35,109 bases of DNA from Chloroflexota bacterium (GCA_019239775.1 JAFAZN010000370.1:1-35109); one strand, 5' to 3'. Counted from the stretch's first letter, positions 17,003 through 24,724 are shown. Notes: generated by a model not told the origin, from the letters alone. Numbers and translations are program-made.

Positions 17003-18862
17003 TCAGTTCGACGGCGGAACACGGTAATAGGCGAGCAGCTCTTGCGCGAGATCCTTCAGCACCGGCGCCGCCACCAACCCGCCATACAGCTTCTGGGGAC
17101 CGTCGAGCCGAATCAGTACCGCGAATCGCGGTGCGTCCGCTGGAAAAAGTGCCACCAGCGAGCCGATCGTCAGCGCGGTGTTGTAGCCAACGTTGGTCGG
17201 AGTGTCCGCGGTCCCGGTCTTGAGCGAGATGCGATAGCCCGGTACCCGATCCGGTATCAGATCTGGCTGCTCGTCCACTGCCACCATCATCTGCAACAAG
17301 CTATGCGCAGTTTGCGGCGAAACCACCTGGCGCACCACCTCGGGCGGCAAGTCCTGCGTACCGTCCGGTCCGCGAATCGCACGTACGAGTCGTGGCCGAA
17401 CCAGTTGTCCGTCATTGGCAAAGACTGATATCGCTTGCAAGAGCTGCACCGGCGTTACCGCGATGCCCTGACCGAACGAGTTGGTGGCTTGATCCACTCT
17501 TGTCCAATCCGCATCCTTGTTGGTCCGAACCGTCCCAGACACCTCGCCCGGTAACCGCAGCCCGGTGAGTTGTCCGAGACCGAACCGTTTGAAGTACTCG
17601 TACTCCAGGTCTGCTCCTAACTTCCCACTGACCCAGGTCATCCCGACATTGGACGAGTGGATGAGGATGTCCGTCATCGTGCTCGTGCCGTTACCGACGC
17701 CGTTCCAGTTGTGAATTGTCGCGCCGCCGACACTGACCACACCGGTGTCGTTCATCGTGGTGTTCGGCGTGACAATGCCCTGGTCGATGGTGGCCGACAT
17801 CGTCAGTGGCTTGAGAGTGGAGCCAGGTTCGTACTGGTCGGTAACGATTTTGGCCTTGTACCGGTCCGCTTGTTGTGGGTCGTAAATCTGGTCCGCGGTG
17901 AGGCTGAACGTTGGGTTATTAGCGGCGGCCAGGATATTGCCGGTGCGCGGCTCCATGATCACGATGAGGCCGCCGCTGGCTTTGTTGTCGAGCACGGCCT
18001 GATTGAGCAGTCGCTCGGCGACGCGCTGAACGTAGCGATCCAGCGTGAGCACCAGGTCCGAACCTTGTGTGGGCGGGGTCAGCAGCCTTCTTCCAGGTGT
18101 AATTTCTTGCCCGGCGGTGTCCTTCTGCGTATCGATCACGCCTGGCGTTCCGGCTAATTCGCCGTCATACGAAAGCTCCAGTCCCGCCAGACCTGAAAAG
18201 TCCTTGCCCACGAAGCCCAGAACCTGGGCTGCAAGTGATCCCTCCGGGTACTGCCGCACCGGTTCTGCACCGAGATAGACGCCGGGCAGCGCCAGTTGCT
18301 GAACCTGGTCCGCCACGGCCGAGGGCACGCCACTCTTGAGCACCACCGGGTGCCCGTTGTTCGGATCCATTTCAGCTCTCAGCTGATCGACCGCTACCTC
18401 GAGGACAGGACTCAGCGCGTTGGCCACACGGTCGGCATTCGCGGCGCTGCCGAGCAGGCTGCCTAGCACGTACACGCTGTCGTAGCGCACGCTGACCGCA
18501 AGTGGCGCCCCGTTGGTGTCCAGGAGCGAGCCGCGCGTGGGCGGGATGGGAATCTCGGCGTGCCGTTCGTTCACGGCGAGCTGCTGATAATGCGCGGTAT
18601 CGAGCACCTGGAACGTGAACAACCGCCACATGAGAACCAGACCGCAGCCGCCGAACAGCGCGCAAATCAGCGCGAGGCGCACCTGTCCCGGTTGCAGCCG
18701 CGGCGCAGAAACGCGCTTTGGCCCAGCCCGTTTCTGCGAGGAGTTCTTGTGGTTCAGCGCCGCATGGACCGTCGAGCGCGAGTGCTCCGTCGCCAGGTTA
18801 GCGACGTGTCGCGTCCCAATTCCGCGTGTCTGCGTTCTACGCCGCGGTCGCGTCTCGAGCAT
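17003..18862 (-). CDS. ftsI: Septal class B penicillin-binding protein (FtsI/PBP2-like transpeptidase)
   Basis: Peptidoglycan DD-transpeptidase working with FtsW at the septum. With the ATG at 18862 the protein is 619 aa. A basic cytoplasmic tail (1-60) is followed by one membrane segment at about 62-82 and the PBP dimerisation domain (PPTRGSLLDTNGAPLAVSV). The transpeptidase domain contains the SxxK motif PGSTLKPLTM, SxN in HSSNVGM, and the KTG motif SLKTGTADTP. No PASTA domains are seen, unlike in many Gram-positive homologues. An open frame extends upstream to 19333 but is antisense-like low-complexity sequence within ftsL. The start overlaps the ftsL stop as TGATG. Confidence 0.94.
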   Translation of the reverse strand: MLETRPRRRTQTRGIGTRHVANLATEHSRSTVHAALNHKNSSQKRAGPKRVSAPRLQPGQVRLALICALFGGCGLVLMWRLFTFQVLDTAHYQQLAVNERHAEIPIPPTRGSLLDTNGAPLAVSVRYDSVYVLGSLLGSAANADRVANALSPVLEVAVDQLRAEMDPNNGHPVVLKSGVPSAVADQVQQLALPGVYLGAEPVRQYPEGSLAAQVLGFVGKDFSGLAGLELSYDGELAGTPGVIDTQKDTAGQEITPGRRLLTPPTQGSDLVLTLDRYVQRVAERLLNQAVLDNKASGGLIVIMEPRTGNILAAANNPTFSLTADQIYDPQQADRYKAKIVTDQYEPGSTLKPLTMSATIDQGIVTPNTTMNDTGVVSVGGATIHNWNGVGNGTSTMTDILIHSSNVGMTWVSGKLGADLEYEYFKRFGLGQLTGLRLPGEVSGTVRTNKDADWTRVDQATNSFGQGIAVTPVQLLQAISVFANDGQLVRPRLVRAIRGPDGTQDLPPEVVRQVVSPQTAHSLLQMMVAVDEQPDLIPDRVPGYRISLKTGTADTPTNVGYNTALTIGSLVALFPADAPRFAVLIRLDGPQKLYGGLVAAPVLKDLAQELLAYYRVPPSN

Positions 18863-19302
18863 CAGCGGCCGACCTGGACGTACGCCAGCGCGGTCGGCTC
18901 CGCTCGCACCATGCCCAATCTGCCAGTCGCTTCGGACTCGATCCACGTAAGCGATCGTCGCTTCGCAAGCTCCAGCTCGAGCTGCTCGTTGCGCAGCTGC
19001 CAATCGTCGCGCTCGGACTGGAGCCGCTGGATGTCGTAACCAGTGGTGGCGACGCCACTCGTTTGCAGCAGGTACACCAGCGCCACCAGACACGCCGCGA
19101 GCAAGATCGACGGTAGCCAGGCGGTCGCCCATAGCCGGCCGAGCAGCGGCAGGCTCGCTTCTCGCCATTCCAGTGCCGCCGGCGCAGCTTTCGGTGCGCG
19201 ACGCAGCGGCGAGACGCCATTGTCCCGCCGCGCGCGCTTCCCTCCCTTGCCTCGCAAGACCGTTGTGCGCGGCGGCGCAAAGCCAGCGATCGTCAGCGCC
19301 AT
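18862..19302 (-). CDS. ftsL: FtsL-like septum protein
   Basis: Small bitopic protein of 146 aa in the usual ftsL position between rsmH and ftsI. The first 58 residues are basic and Pro/Ala-rich and presumably cytoplasmic. A single membrane segment spans about 60-79 (TAWLPSILLAACLVALVYLL). It is followed by a short heptad-like helix (IQRLQSERDDWQLRNEQLEL, 91-110) and the FtsL/DivIC-type ending IESEATGRLGMVRAEPTALAYVQV. Sequence conservation of this family is low, so the call rests on topology plus position. The ATG at 19302 overlaps the rsmH stop (TGATG). Confidence 0.82.
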   Translation of the reverse strand: MALTIAGFAPPRTTVLRGKGGKRARRDNGVSPLRRAPKAAPAALEWREASLPLLGRLWATAWLPSILLAACLVALVYLLQTSGVATTGYDIQRLQSERDDWQLRNEQLELELAKRRSLTWIESEATGRLGMVRAEPTALAYVQVGR

Positions 19303-20189
19303 CAGCTTCGCTCCGCCACGCGCAATTTCGCACTGCGTGCTCTTGGGTTGCTGCTCGCCTCTTCCTTCGTAGGTACGACCGGTTTCCGCGTGATGATCGT
19401 CGCCAGACTCTGCTCCGCCCACCCGCGAAACCGCCACTTGACGATGCGGTCCTCGAGCGAATGGAAGCTGATCACCGCAACTCGCCCGTGCGGACGCAGC
19501 AGCTGGATCGCCGCGTCCAGCGCTCTCTCCAGCCCGCCCAGCTCATCGTTGACCGCGATGCGCAGCGCCTGAAACGTCCGCGTCGCAGGATGAATGCGGC
19601 CGCGCGCCGGCCCAAGCGCGGCCGTCACGGCTGCGACCAGCTCGGTGGTGTGATGCAGCGGACGCCGCCGCACGATCTGCTGCGCGACCCTGCGCGCCCG
19701 CGGCTCCTCGCCGTATTCGCGCAATACGCGCTCGAGCTCCAACTCCGGCAGCGTGTTGAGCAGCTCCTCAGCCGTCGATGAGCGCGAGGTGGGATCGAAC
19801 CGCATGTCGAGCGGCTCTTCCATTCGGAACGAAAAGCCGCGACCGCTGGAGTCCAGTTGCATCGAGGACAGGCCGAGGTCGAACACGATCGCGTTCATCG
19901 GTTCGAGCTCCAGCTCGGCGAGCTCACCGAAATTGCGCTGGACCAATGTGACCCGTTCGCCGAAGCGTTCGAGCCGTTTTTGAGCGAGCTCCAGAGCGTT
20001 GGGGTCCGCGTCGAGTCCTGTGAGCATTCCGTCTGGTTCGGACCGTTCGAGCAACGCGTAGGCGTGGCCGCCCGCGCCGACCGTGCAGTCGAGGGCGGTG
20101 AAGCCAACGCCGCCACGCGGCTGCAGCGCGTGCACGACCTCGTCGAGCAGTACGCTCGTGTGTGGCTGCTCATCCTTGGGCGGCCTCAC
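19302..20189 (-). CDS. rsmH: 16S rRNA m4C1402 methyltransferase RsmH (MraW)
   Basis: SAM-dependent enzyme that methylates N4 of C1402 in 16S rRNA, at the ribosomal decoding site. The 295-aa protein opens with HTSVLLDEVVHAL. The SAM-binding motif LDCTVGAGGHAYALLE is at about residues 33-48, then GLDADPNALELAQKRL. The typical FDLGLSSMQLDSSGRGFSF, HPATRTFQALRIAVNDEL and VISFHSLEDRIVKWRFR follow. The start is a GTG overlapping the mraZ stop (GTGA). The mraZ-rsmH-ftsL-ftsI order is the classical head of the dcw cluster. Confidence 0.97.
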   Translation of the reverse strand: MRPPKDEQPHTSVLLDEVVHALQPRGGVGFTALDCTVGAGGHAYALLERSEPDGMLTGLDADPNALELAQKRLERFGERVTLVQRNFGELAELELEPMNAIVFDLGLSSMQLDSSGRGFSFRMEEPLDMRFDPTSRSSTAEELLNTLPELELERVLREYGEEPRARRVAQQIVRRRPLHHTTELVAAVTAALGPARGRIHPATRTFQALRIAVNDELGGLERALDAAIQLLRPHGRVAVISFHSLEDRIVKWRFRGWAEQSLATIITRKPVVPTKEEASSNPRARSAKLRVAERS

Positions 20190-20629
20190 GAAACACCCGC
20201 AAGGTGCTCCGCCAACTCGGCACTATCGCGTTCGGCCTCGCCCCGCTCGCGCTGCCACTCGGTGCGCGACCACACCTCGATGCGATCGGCGAGTCCAACG
20301 ACCACCACGTCCGTGTCGAGCTGCGCGTACTCGCGCAAGTACTGTGGAACGACCACGCGGCCGAGCTTGTCCGGCTGGGCCGGCACCGCTCCCGAAAAGA
20401 AGTGCCGCTGCAACCGCCGCGCGTCGCTCTGAAAGGGGTTGAGCGAGCGCACTCGCTCGGCCTGCGCCCGCCAGCTTTCGGTGTCCCAGATGACCAGGCA
20501 GCGGTCGAGTCCGCGGGTGATGACCAGTCCGTCCTGGAGCGCGGCGCGGAAGCGTGCTGGCACCGCCAGACGACTTTTGTCGTCGATCGAGTGCTCGAAC
20601 TCGCCCAGGAACAGCGTCGGCGGCGCCAT
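20186..20629 (-). CDS. mraZ: Transcriptional regulator MraZ
   Basis: MraZ forms ring-shaped oligomers and binds repeated words in front of its own operon, usually repressing dcw transcription. The protein is 147 aa with two SpoVT/AbrB-like half domains: FLGEFEHSIDDKSRLAVPARFR (residues 7-28) and HFFSGAVPAQPDKLGRVVVPQYLREYA (about 76-102), each with the DxKGR-like core (DDKSRL, DKLGRV). It is the first gene of the minus-strand dcw operon. Four candidate binding words lie 14-48 bp before its ATG. Confidence 0.96.
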   Translation of the reverse strand: MAPPTLFLGEFEHSIDDKSRLAVPARFRAALQDGLVITRGLDRCLVIWDTESWRAQAERVRSLNPFQSDARRLQRHFFSGAVPAQPDKLGRVVVPQYLREYAQLDTDVVVVGLADRIEVWSRTEWQRERGEAERDSAELAEHLAGVS

Positions 20630-20641
20630 CCGTCAGCTCGT

Positions 20642-20677
20642 CCCCACTTCGCTCCACTTTTTACCACGTTCTTCCAC
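20642..20677 (-). promoter_or_regulatory. MraZ operator: four GTGG words at 10-bp spacing
   Basis: On the minus strand GTGG occurs at 20677, 20667, 20657 and 20647 (5' bases), exactly 10 bp apart, with AAAAA or AAGAA-type filler. MraZ proteins are known to bind several GTG/TGGG-core repeats at about one helical turn in front of mraZ. The array ends 14 bp before the mraZ ATG. I see no clear -35/-10 pair beside it. Confidence 0.82.
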
Positions 20678-20760
20678 TGTAGAGGCCATACCAAAGCCGG
20701 CGGACCGCGGCACATTCCAAAGCCGTGACAGTTCACATGACGCAAAGACGGGCGTCCCCC

Positions 20761-20777
20761 TCGGGCTTACGGCCCGA
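20761..20777. terminator. Stem-loop after the glycosyltransferase gene
   Basis: TCGGGC and GCCCGA form a perfect 6-bp stem around a 5-base loop, 11 bp beyond the stop codon of the glycosyltransferase. No U-tract follows on the minus strand, so it may be only a weak or non-terminating hairpin. It lies between that gene and the mraZ promoter region. Confidence 0.3.
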
Positions 20778-20787
20778 CTGCTGCGAG

Positions 20788-22053
20788 CTACCCGCGGACG
20801 GCTACGGCGTCAGTCGCGCGGCGCTGTGCACGGACCTCGCCGTACAACGCCAGGTGCTCATCCGCGATGCGATCCCACCCGTACCCCAGCACGGACTCCC
20901 GCGCGTTCGTGGCCAATCGCCCATGTAGCTCGGAGTCGCTGAGGACGCGCCGCAACCGTTCGGCGAAAAGCTCGGCGTCCCGCCACGGCACCAGCAGTCC
21001 GGTTTCTCCGTCGCGCACGATGGACGTGAGGCCACCCACGCGCGTGGCCACCACCGGCGTCCCGCATGCCAGCGACTCCACCGCGACCAGTCCAAATGAC
21101 TCGTAGCTCGAAGGCATCACCGACACGTCCGCCGCTGAGTAATACGTCGGCAGCTCCTCGTGCGGCACCGCGCCAACAAAGCGGGTGCGCTCGGCAACCC
21201 CCAACTTCGCGGCCAGGTGCTGGAGCCGCGTGATCTCACGTGACTCGTACGTTGTGCCCGGCCGTCCGCCGACGATGAGCAATTCCGCATCGAGGTCGGC
21301 CAGCAGCGCAAACGCCCGCAACAGCACTTCGAGCCCCTTGAGTCGCTGAATGCGACCAACAAACAACAGGACTTTTCGACCCGACGGGAGCCCGAGCGTG
21401 CGACGCGCCGATGTGCGCGGCAACGGTTTGAACCGCTCCAGGTCTACCCCACCTGGAATGACCACGATCGGCGCCTGCCCACCGTAATGCCGCAGCATCT
21501 GTTGCCGATCAACCTGCGTCAGGGCAACGATGCGATCAGAGCCGGCCATCGTTCGCCGCTCGATCTCGAACCGCACTGCTTGTTCGCGTTCGGCCGCCGT
21601 CTCGGCGACCCGGTTCTTGAGTTGGGCCAACGTGTGAAACGTGCTCACCATCGGCACGCCCCAGCGGTCCGCGAACAGCAACCCAAGCCGCCCCGAAAGC
21701 CAGTAATGGCTGTGGATCAGGTCGTAGCTGGCACCGGTCAACGCGCGAAAGCGCTGGATGCCGCAGGCGAAGTCCGGCAGGTAATCCAGGATGTCGTACT
21801 TGTCGACGTGTCGATGCGGCCCCGCGTCGATGTGGATCACCCGCGCGCCGGGCGCGTACTCGACCACGTCGGCGACGTCTGCGGCCTGGCGCCGCGTAAA
21901 GATGTCAATGCTCGCGCCACGGGCCGCCAGCGCGCGGCCAAGCTCGCGTACATAGACATTCATACCGCCGGTTTCCCAGCCGCCAAGCGGTGCCAGCGGG
22001 CAGGTATGCATGCTCAAAACCGCGATCTTCAGCGACACGTCCTGCGAACTCAT
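20788..22053 (-). CDS. GT4-family glycosyltransferase, MshA / sucrose-phosphate-synthase-like
   Basis: Retaining GT-B glycosyltransferase of 421 aa, predicted to use a nucleotide-sugar donor in the cytoplasm. The N-terminus KIAVLSMHTCPLAPLG then TGGMNVYVRELGRALA matches the acceptor-side loop of MshA (D-inositol-3-phosphate GlcNAc transferase) and sucrose phosphate synthases. HSHYWLSGRLGL, IPGGVDLERFKP, LLFVGRIQRLKGLEVLLRAFA and the donor-binding ESFGLVAVES (EX7E) follow. The acceptor cannot be fixed from sequence; no other mycothiol genes are nearby, so the mshA symbol is not assigned. The ATG at 22053 (MSSQDVSL) is chosen over an upstream open frame of no family character. It is upstream of and parallel to mraZ, 158 bp away. 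Confidence 0.88.
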   Translation of the reverse strand: MSSQDVSLKIAVLSMHTCPLAPLGGWETGGMNVYVRELGRALAARGASIDIFTRRQAADVADVVEYAPGARVIHIDAGPHRHVDKYDILDYLPDFACGIQRFRALTGASYDLIHSHYWLSGRLGLLFADRWGVPMVSTFHTLAQLKNRVAETAAEREQAVRFEIERRTMAGSDRIVALTQVDRQQMLRHYGGQAPIVVIPGGVDLERFKPLPRTSARRTLGLPSGRKVLLFVGRIQRLKGLEVLLRAFALLADLDAELLIVGGRPGTTYESREITRLQHLAAKLGVAERTRFVGAVPHEELPTYYSAADVSVMPSSYESFGLVAVESLACGTPVVATRVGGLTSIVRDGETGLLVPWRDAELFAERLRRVLSDSELHGRLATNARESVLGYGWDRIADEHLALYGEVRAQRRATDAVAVRG

Positions 22054-22264
22054 GCTACTGGCGCGGCCTGAACCAACAGATCCATTTTCGCTGCGTGCAG
22101 CATGGCTTATGCCTGAGAACGCGCGAAGGCTTGGCGTTCTTCCCGAGCGGGCCGGAAGCCCGCACGAGCGCATACGAAAAACACAATGATGCGCCGCTCG
22201 ACGGGCGGCGCCTTCGAAACCTCCCTACTTGTGGTACGGCCCCCGAAACGATCGGGGCTCGATT
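22054..22264. other. Intergenic region with two short hairpins
   Basis: This 211-bp gap separates the zinc-ribbon gene from the glycosyltransferase, both on minus. It contains two perfect 6-bp stem-loops: GCGGGC/GCCCGC at 22147-22163 and CCCCGA/TCGGGG at 22241-22257. The second lies 8 bp after the zinc-ribbon stop and may end its transcript, though no U-tract follows. No convincing promoter is seen. Confidence 0.4.
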
Positions 22265-22387
22265 TCAGGCGGCTTTCTTCTCGGCCTTTCGGCACTTGGT
22301 GCAGCGGAGCTCTTTGCTGGTCAGTTTCTTGTGAAATGTCTGGCCACAATTGATGCAGATCTCGCGGCCTTTATCTTTTCTGCCCAT
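22265..22387 (-). CDS. 40-aa zinc-ribbon protein
   Basis: Very small basic protein with two CxxC knuckles: ICINCGQTF and LRCTKCRKAEKK. Four cysteines about 18 residues apart are expected to bind one zinc. The start MGRKDKGREI at 22387 is chosen because the upstream frame (to 22486) runs through the intergenic repeat side and has no family character. Its size and basic charge would suit a nucleic-acid or ribosome contact, but it is not recognisable as bL33, bL36 or another named ribosomal protein. It is divergent from the Pro/Thr-rich gene, with the CGTGACGC array between them. Confidence 0.65.
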   Translation of the reverse strand: MGRKDKGREICINCGQTFHKKLTSKELRCTKCRKAEKKAA

Positions 22388-22467
22388 ACCTATGATTGTG
22401 GCGAGCCGAGGCACTACTTGGCAAAAGTACGCAGCCAGCCGGCCTGTGTGACGGCTTAGCAGCGCCG

Positions 22468-22570
22468 CGTGACGCCTCCGCGTCAACGTGACGCGTTTTC
22501 GCCCAGACGTGACGCTTTTTGGTCCACGCGTGACGCACTAATCGGTCCCGCGTGACGCTTCGCGTGACGC
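22468..22570. repeat. Six direct CGTGACGC words at about 21-bp spacing
   Basis: CGTGACGC begins at 22468, 22487, 22508, 22529, 22551 and 22563, so the steps are 19, 21, 21, 22 and 12 bp. The first four steps are close to two helical turns, which would place the words on one DNA face. The second copy is also half of a 17-bp palindrome, CGCGTCA-ACG-TGACGCG (22479-22495). The last word ends 10 bp before the AGGA ribosome-binding site of the Pro/Thr-rich gene. This is a candidate binding array for an unknown regulator. Confidence 0.85.
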
Positions 22571-22591
22571 CCCCTGTTGCAGGATGGGCGC

Positions 22592-23023
22592 ATGCAAGCC
22601 TGGCACTGGCTCACAACCCATCTCAACGCCGAACGCGTCAGCTGGTTCGGCGCGGGCCTCGGCGCCGCGGCCGTGGGCGTGCTCGGCTACCAGTTGCTCC
22701 TTGCGGCATTCCTGGCCGGACCGCTGCCCGGCCCGCAGCCGTCGCCTGATGCTGTGGTGCAGACCGACCGGCCGACGCCGAGCCCGTTTTCGACGCGCAC
22801 CCCGCGGCTGACGTCAACACCAACGCCGACGCGTACGCCGAATCCCACCCGAACACCGACCGAGACACCGACGCCGCGCCCAACGGCAACGCCGCGCCCT
22901 ACCCCGACGCCAACGTTCGGGGTTGCGCTACCTGATCCAGATCTGCTGGTCGGAGTGGTGGCAACGTTCGCTGCGCGCACAAACGCGGCGCTTCAGCCAC
23001 TGGTGGTGACGCCCCGGCCATGA
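22592..23023 (+). CDS. Membrane protein with Pro/Thr-rich stalk, coupled to ComEC-like gene
   Basis: Unrecognised protein of 143 aa. A short N-terminal segment is followed by one membrane helix at about residues 19-43. A Pro/Thr-rich stretch (48-109, many TPTP and TPRP dipeptide repeats with Arg/Glu) comes next, and a short hydrophobic end (110-143) closes it. The topology suggests an anchored, extended extracytoplasmic stalk; Pro/Thr repeats of this sort are often glycosylated, which is inference. The ATG at 22592 has AGGA 7 bp upstream and is preferred over an in-frame TTG at 22577. Its stop overlaps the start of the ComEC-like gene (ATGA, 23020-23023), so the two are probably made together. 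Confidence 0.75.
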   Translation: MQAWHWLTTHLNAERVSWFGAGLGAAAVGVLGYQLLLAAFLAGPLPGPQPSPDAVVQTDRPTPSPFSTRTPRLTSTPTPTRTPNPTRTPTETPTPRPTATPRPTPTPTFGVALPDPDLLVGVVATFAARTNAALQPLVVTPRP

Positions 23024-24645
23024 CAGTGGTAACCATCTGCGCGGCGGCGCTGGCAGGCATCGTGGCTGGCTTGCTGACTCGCCCAAGTCCGCCGTCCCTG
23101 CTTGCGGCTGGCGCGCTTGCGCTCGTAGCGACCTGGTTGGCGCGCTCTCAGACCCTGGGGCGCACGCTCGGGCTGTTGGCCTGTGCCGCCGCGCTCGGAG
23201 CCCTCCGCGGCTCAGCGCCACCATTTGCGTCGGTAAACGCGCTTACGGCTGTTTCAGGTGCGCTCGGCCCGGTGCGCACAGCCGCGCAAGCCAACATTCG
23301 GGCCTACCTGCCTGAACCGCAGGCGTCGCTTGCGGCCGGCGTGCTGCTCGGCGGCTCTGGCCGACTGGACGCGAGCTTCAAAGCCGATCTGCAGCGCTCT
23401 GGGCTCGGGCACCTGCTGGCTATTGACGGCTTCAAACAGGTCGTGGTGGCGGCCGCCGTTGGTGGTCTGGCGACGCATTTCGTCGGCCCGAGTCTGGGGC
23501 TGGTGCCGCGGCTCGGCGCGGTTGTCGGCTACACGCTGCTCTCGGGCGCGCATCCATCGGCGGAACGCGCCGCGCTGATGGTGACATTGGCGGGTCTGGC
23601 GAGCTTGACCGGGCGCATTGCCGATCCGCTGACGAGCCTCGGCATCGCGGTGCTGCTGATGGCAGGCTGGGATCCCGGGGTCCTGATGGACCTGGGCTTG
23701 CAGCTCAGCCTGTCGGCCACGCTCGGCATCGTGCTGCTGTGGCCAATGCTGCGGCGCGCTTTGCGCCTGTACGTGCTGCCAAGATCTCTGGGCGAACCCA
23801 TTGGCTTGAGCCTCGCGGTGTGCATGGCCTGCCTGCCAGTCACGCTGAGTGTGTTCGACGAGGTCTCGCTCGTTTCGCCGTTGGCGCACGTGCTGGCGAT
23901 GCCGCTGCTACCGGCAGTTCTGCTCGGTGGCGCGGGGTTGGCAATCGCTGGCTCGGGACCGCCGGTTGTGGCAAGCGTCGCTGCCTGGCTGACGTGGCTG
24001 CCGACCTCAGTTCTGGTTTGGGTGATCCACGCCTTCGGCGGCCTGCCGGGCGCAGCGGTGATGACGGGCCGGCTGTCCCAACCCGCTGCCGCCGTACTCG
24101 CGCTCGCGTTGCTGACCTGGGGCATCTGGCACCTGCCCGAGTTGCGCCAGTTGCGTTTGACCTGGCTCAGCTGGCGGGCACGCCACCGTCCGGTACTGAT
24201 GCCTGTTGCGTGCGTCGGCGCGTGTTTGACTGCAACCGTCGCGCTGCACCTATTGCGGCCTGATGGACAGCTCCATGTCGAGCCGCTTGGCCTGCCGCGA
24301 GGGCAGGCGGTGTTCATTCGCGGCCCGACCGGCGCGACGGTGCTGGTGGTGCTGGGTGGTGCCAGCCCTACCCTGCTGGCCAGCCGGGTGGCCGAGCACC
24401 TGGCCGTCTGGGAGCACCACCTCGACTCGGTCGTGGCGCTGGATGCGCGCGCCGCGGCCGTGCTCGGCCCAACGCTCGCGCGCTACCCGTCGGATCGGCT
24501 CGTCGTCGCATCCAGAATACCGCTGGACGTAGAAGTGGGCGGCTCGCAAACGGTCGAGCTCGGCGCCACCGATGGTCAGCTCGTGGTCGTGCCGCTCAGG
24601 TCAGCCCTGACCACTTCTGCAGCCAGACAAGGATCAGCAAATTGA
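23020..24645 (+). CDS. ComEC/Rec2-like membrane protein, shortened
   Basis: Polytopic protein of 541 aa carrying a ComEC competence domain, the channel that passes single-stranded DNA in natural transformation. Recognisable parts are ASLAAGVLLGGSGRLDASFKADLQRSGLGHLLAIDGF (around residues 102-138), LLSGAHPSAERAALMV, and LGLQLSLSATLGIVLLWP. The usual HLLAISGLH motif reads HLLAIDGFK here. The N-terminal OB-type domain is reduced. The C-terminal about 120 residues align in position with the metallo-beta-lactamase domain but lack its HxHxDH motif, so no nuclease or hydrolase activity is expected. It may be a competence channel that uses a separate nuclease, or a diverged paralogue with another role. 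It is coupled to the preceding stalk protein. Confidence 0.8.
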   Translation: MTVVTICAAALAGIVAGLLTRPSPPSLLAAGALALVATWLARSQTLGRTLGLLACAAALGALRGSAPPFASVNALTAVSGALGPVRTAAQANIRAYLPEPQASLAAGVLLGGSGRLDASFKADLQRSGLGHLLAIDGFKQVVVAAAVGGLATHFVGPSLGLVPRLGAVVGYTLLSGAHPSAERAALMVTLAGLASLTGRIADPLTSLGIAVLLMAGWDPGVLMDLGLQLSLSATLGIVLLWPMLRRALRLYVLPRSLGEPIGLSLAVCMACLPVTLSVFDEVSLVSPLAHVLAMPLLPAVLLGGAGLAIAGSGPPVVASVAAWLTWLPTSVLVWVIHAFGGLPGAAVMTGRLSQPAAAVLALALLTWGIWHLPELRQLRLTWLSWRARHRPVLMPVACVGACLTATVALHLLRPDGQLHVEPLGLPRGQAVFIRGPTGATVLVVLGGASPTLLASRVAEHLAVWEHHLDSVVALDARAAAVLGPTLARYPSDRLVVASRIPLDVEVGGSQTVELGATDGQLVVVPLRSALTTSAARQGSAN

Positions 24646-24697
24646 GCATGATCACAATGAACATGATGACCAGCTCCATGCCTTCGCTGACGACCAT
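24596..24697 (-). CDS. Possible 33-aa membrane peptide
   Basis: A minus-strand frame from ATG 24697 encodes a single hydrophobic helix (MELVIMFIVIMLNLLILVWL, residues 7-26) with a short polar N-terminus and a WLQKWSGLT tail. It overlaps the 3' end of the ComEC-like gene by 50 bp on the opposite strand. No strong ribosome-binding site is seen. The high density of Ile, Leu, Met and Val, and a Trp-Lys-Trp end, look like a real small membrane protein, but a chance frame is possible. Confidence 0.35.
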   Translation of the reverse strand: MVVSEGMELVIMFIVIMLNLLILVWLQKWSGLT

Positions 24698-24724
24698 GTG
24701 AGTATTTTAGCCACACGCGCGAAC

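Noticed and set aside
18863-19333. N-terminal extension of FtsI
   Set aside because: It is an out-of-frame reading of ftsL; the ATG at 18862 overlaps the ftsL stop as at other junctions.
22468-22570. CRISPR array or plasmid-type replication iterons
   Set aside because: Repeats are only 8 bp with short spacers, no cas or rep gene is nearby, and no AT-rich unwinding region is seen.
22790-22920. Simple-sequence DNA repeat
   Set aside because: It is explained by the Pro/Thr-rich codons of the stalk protein.
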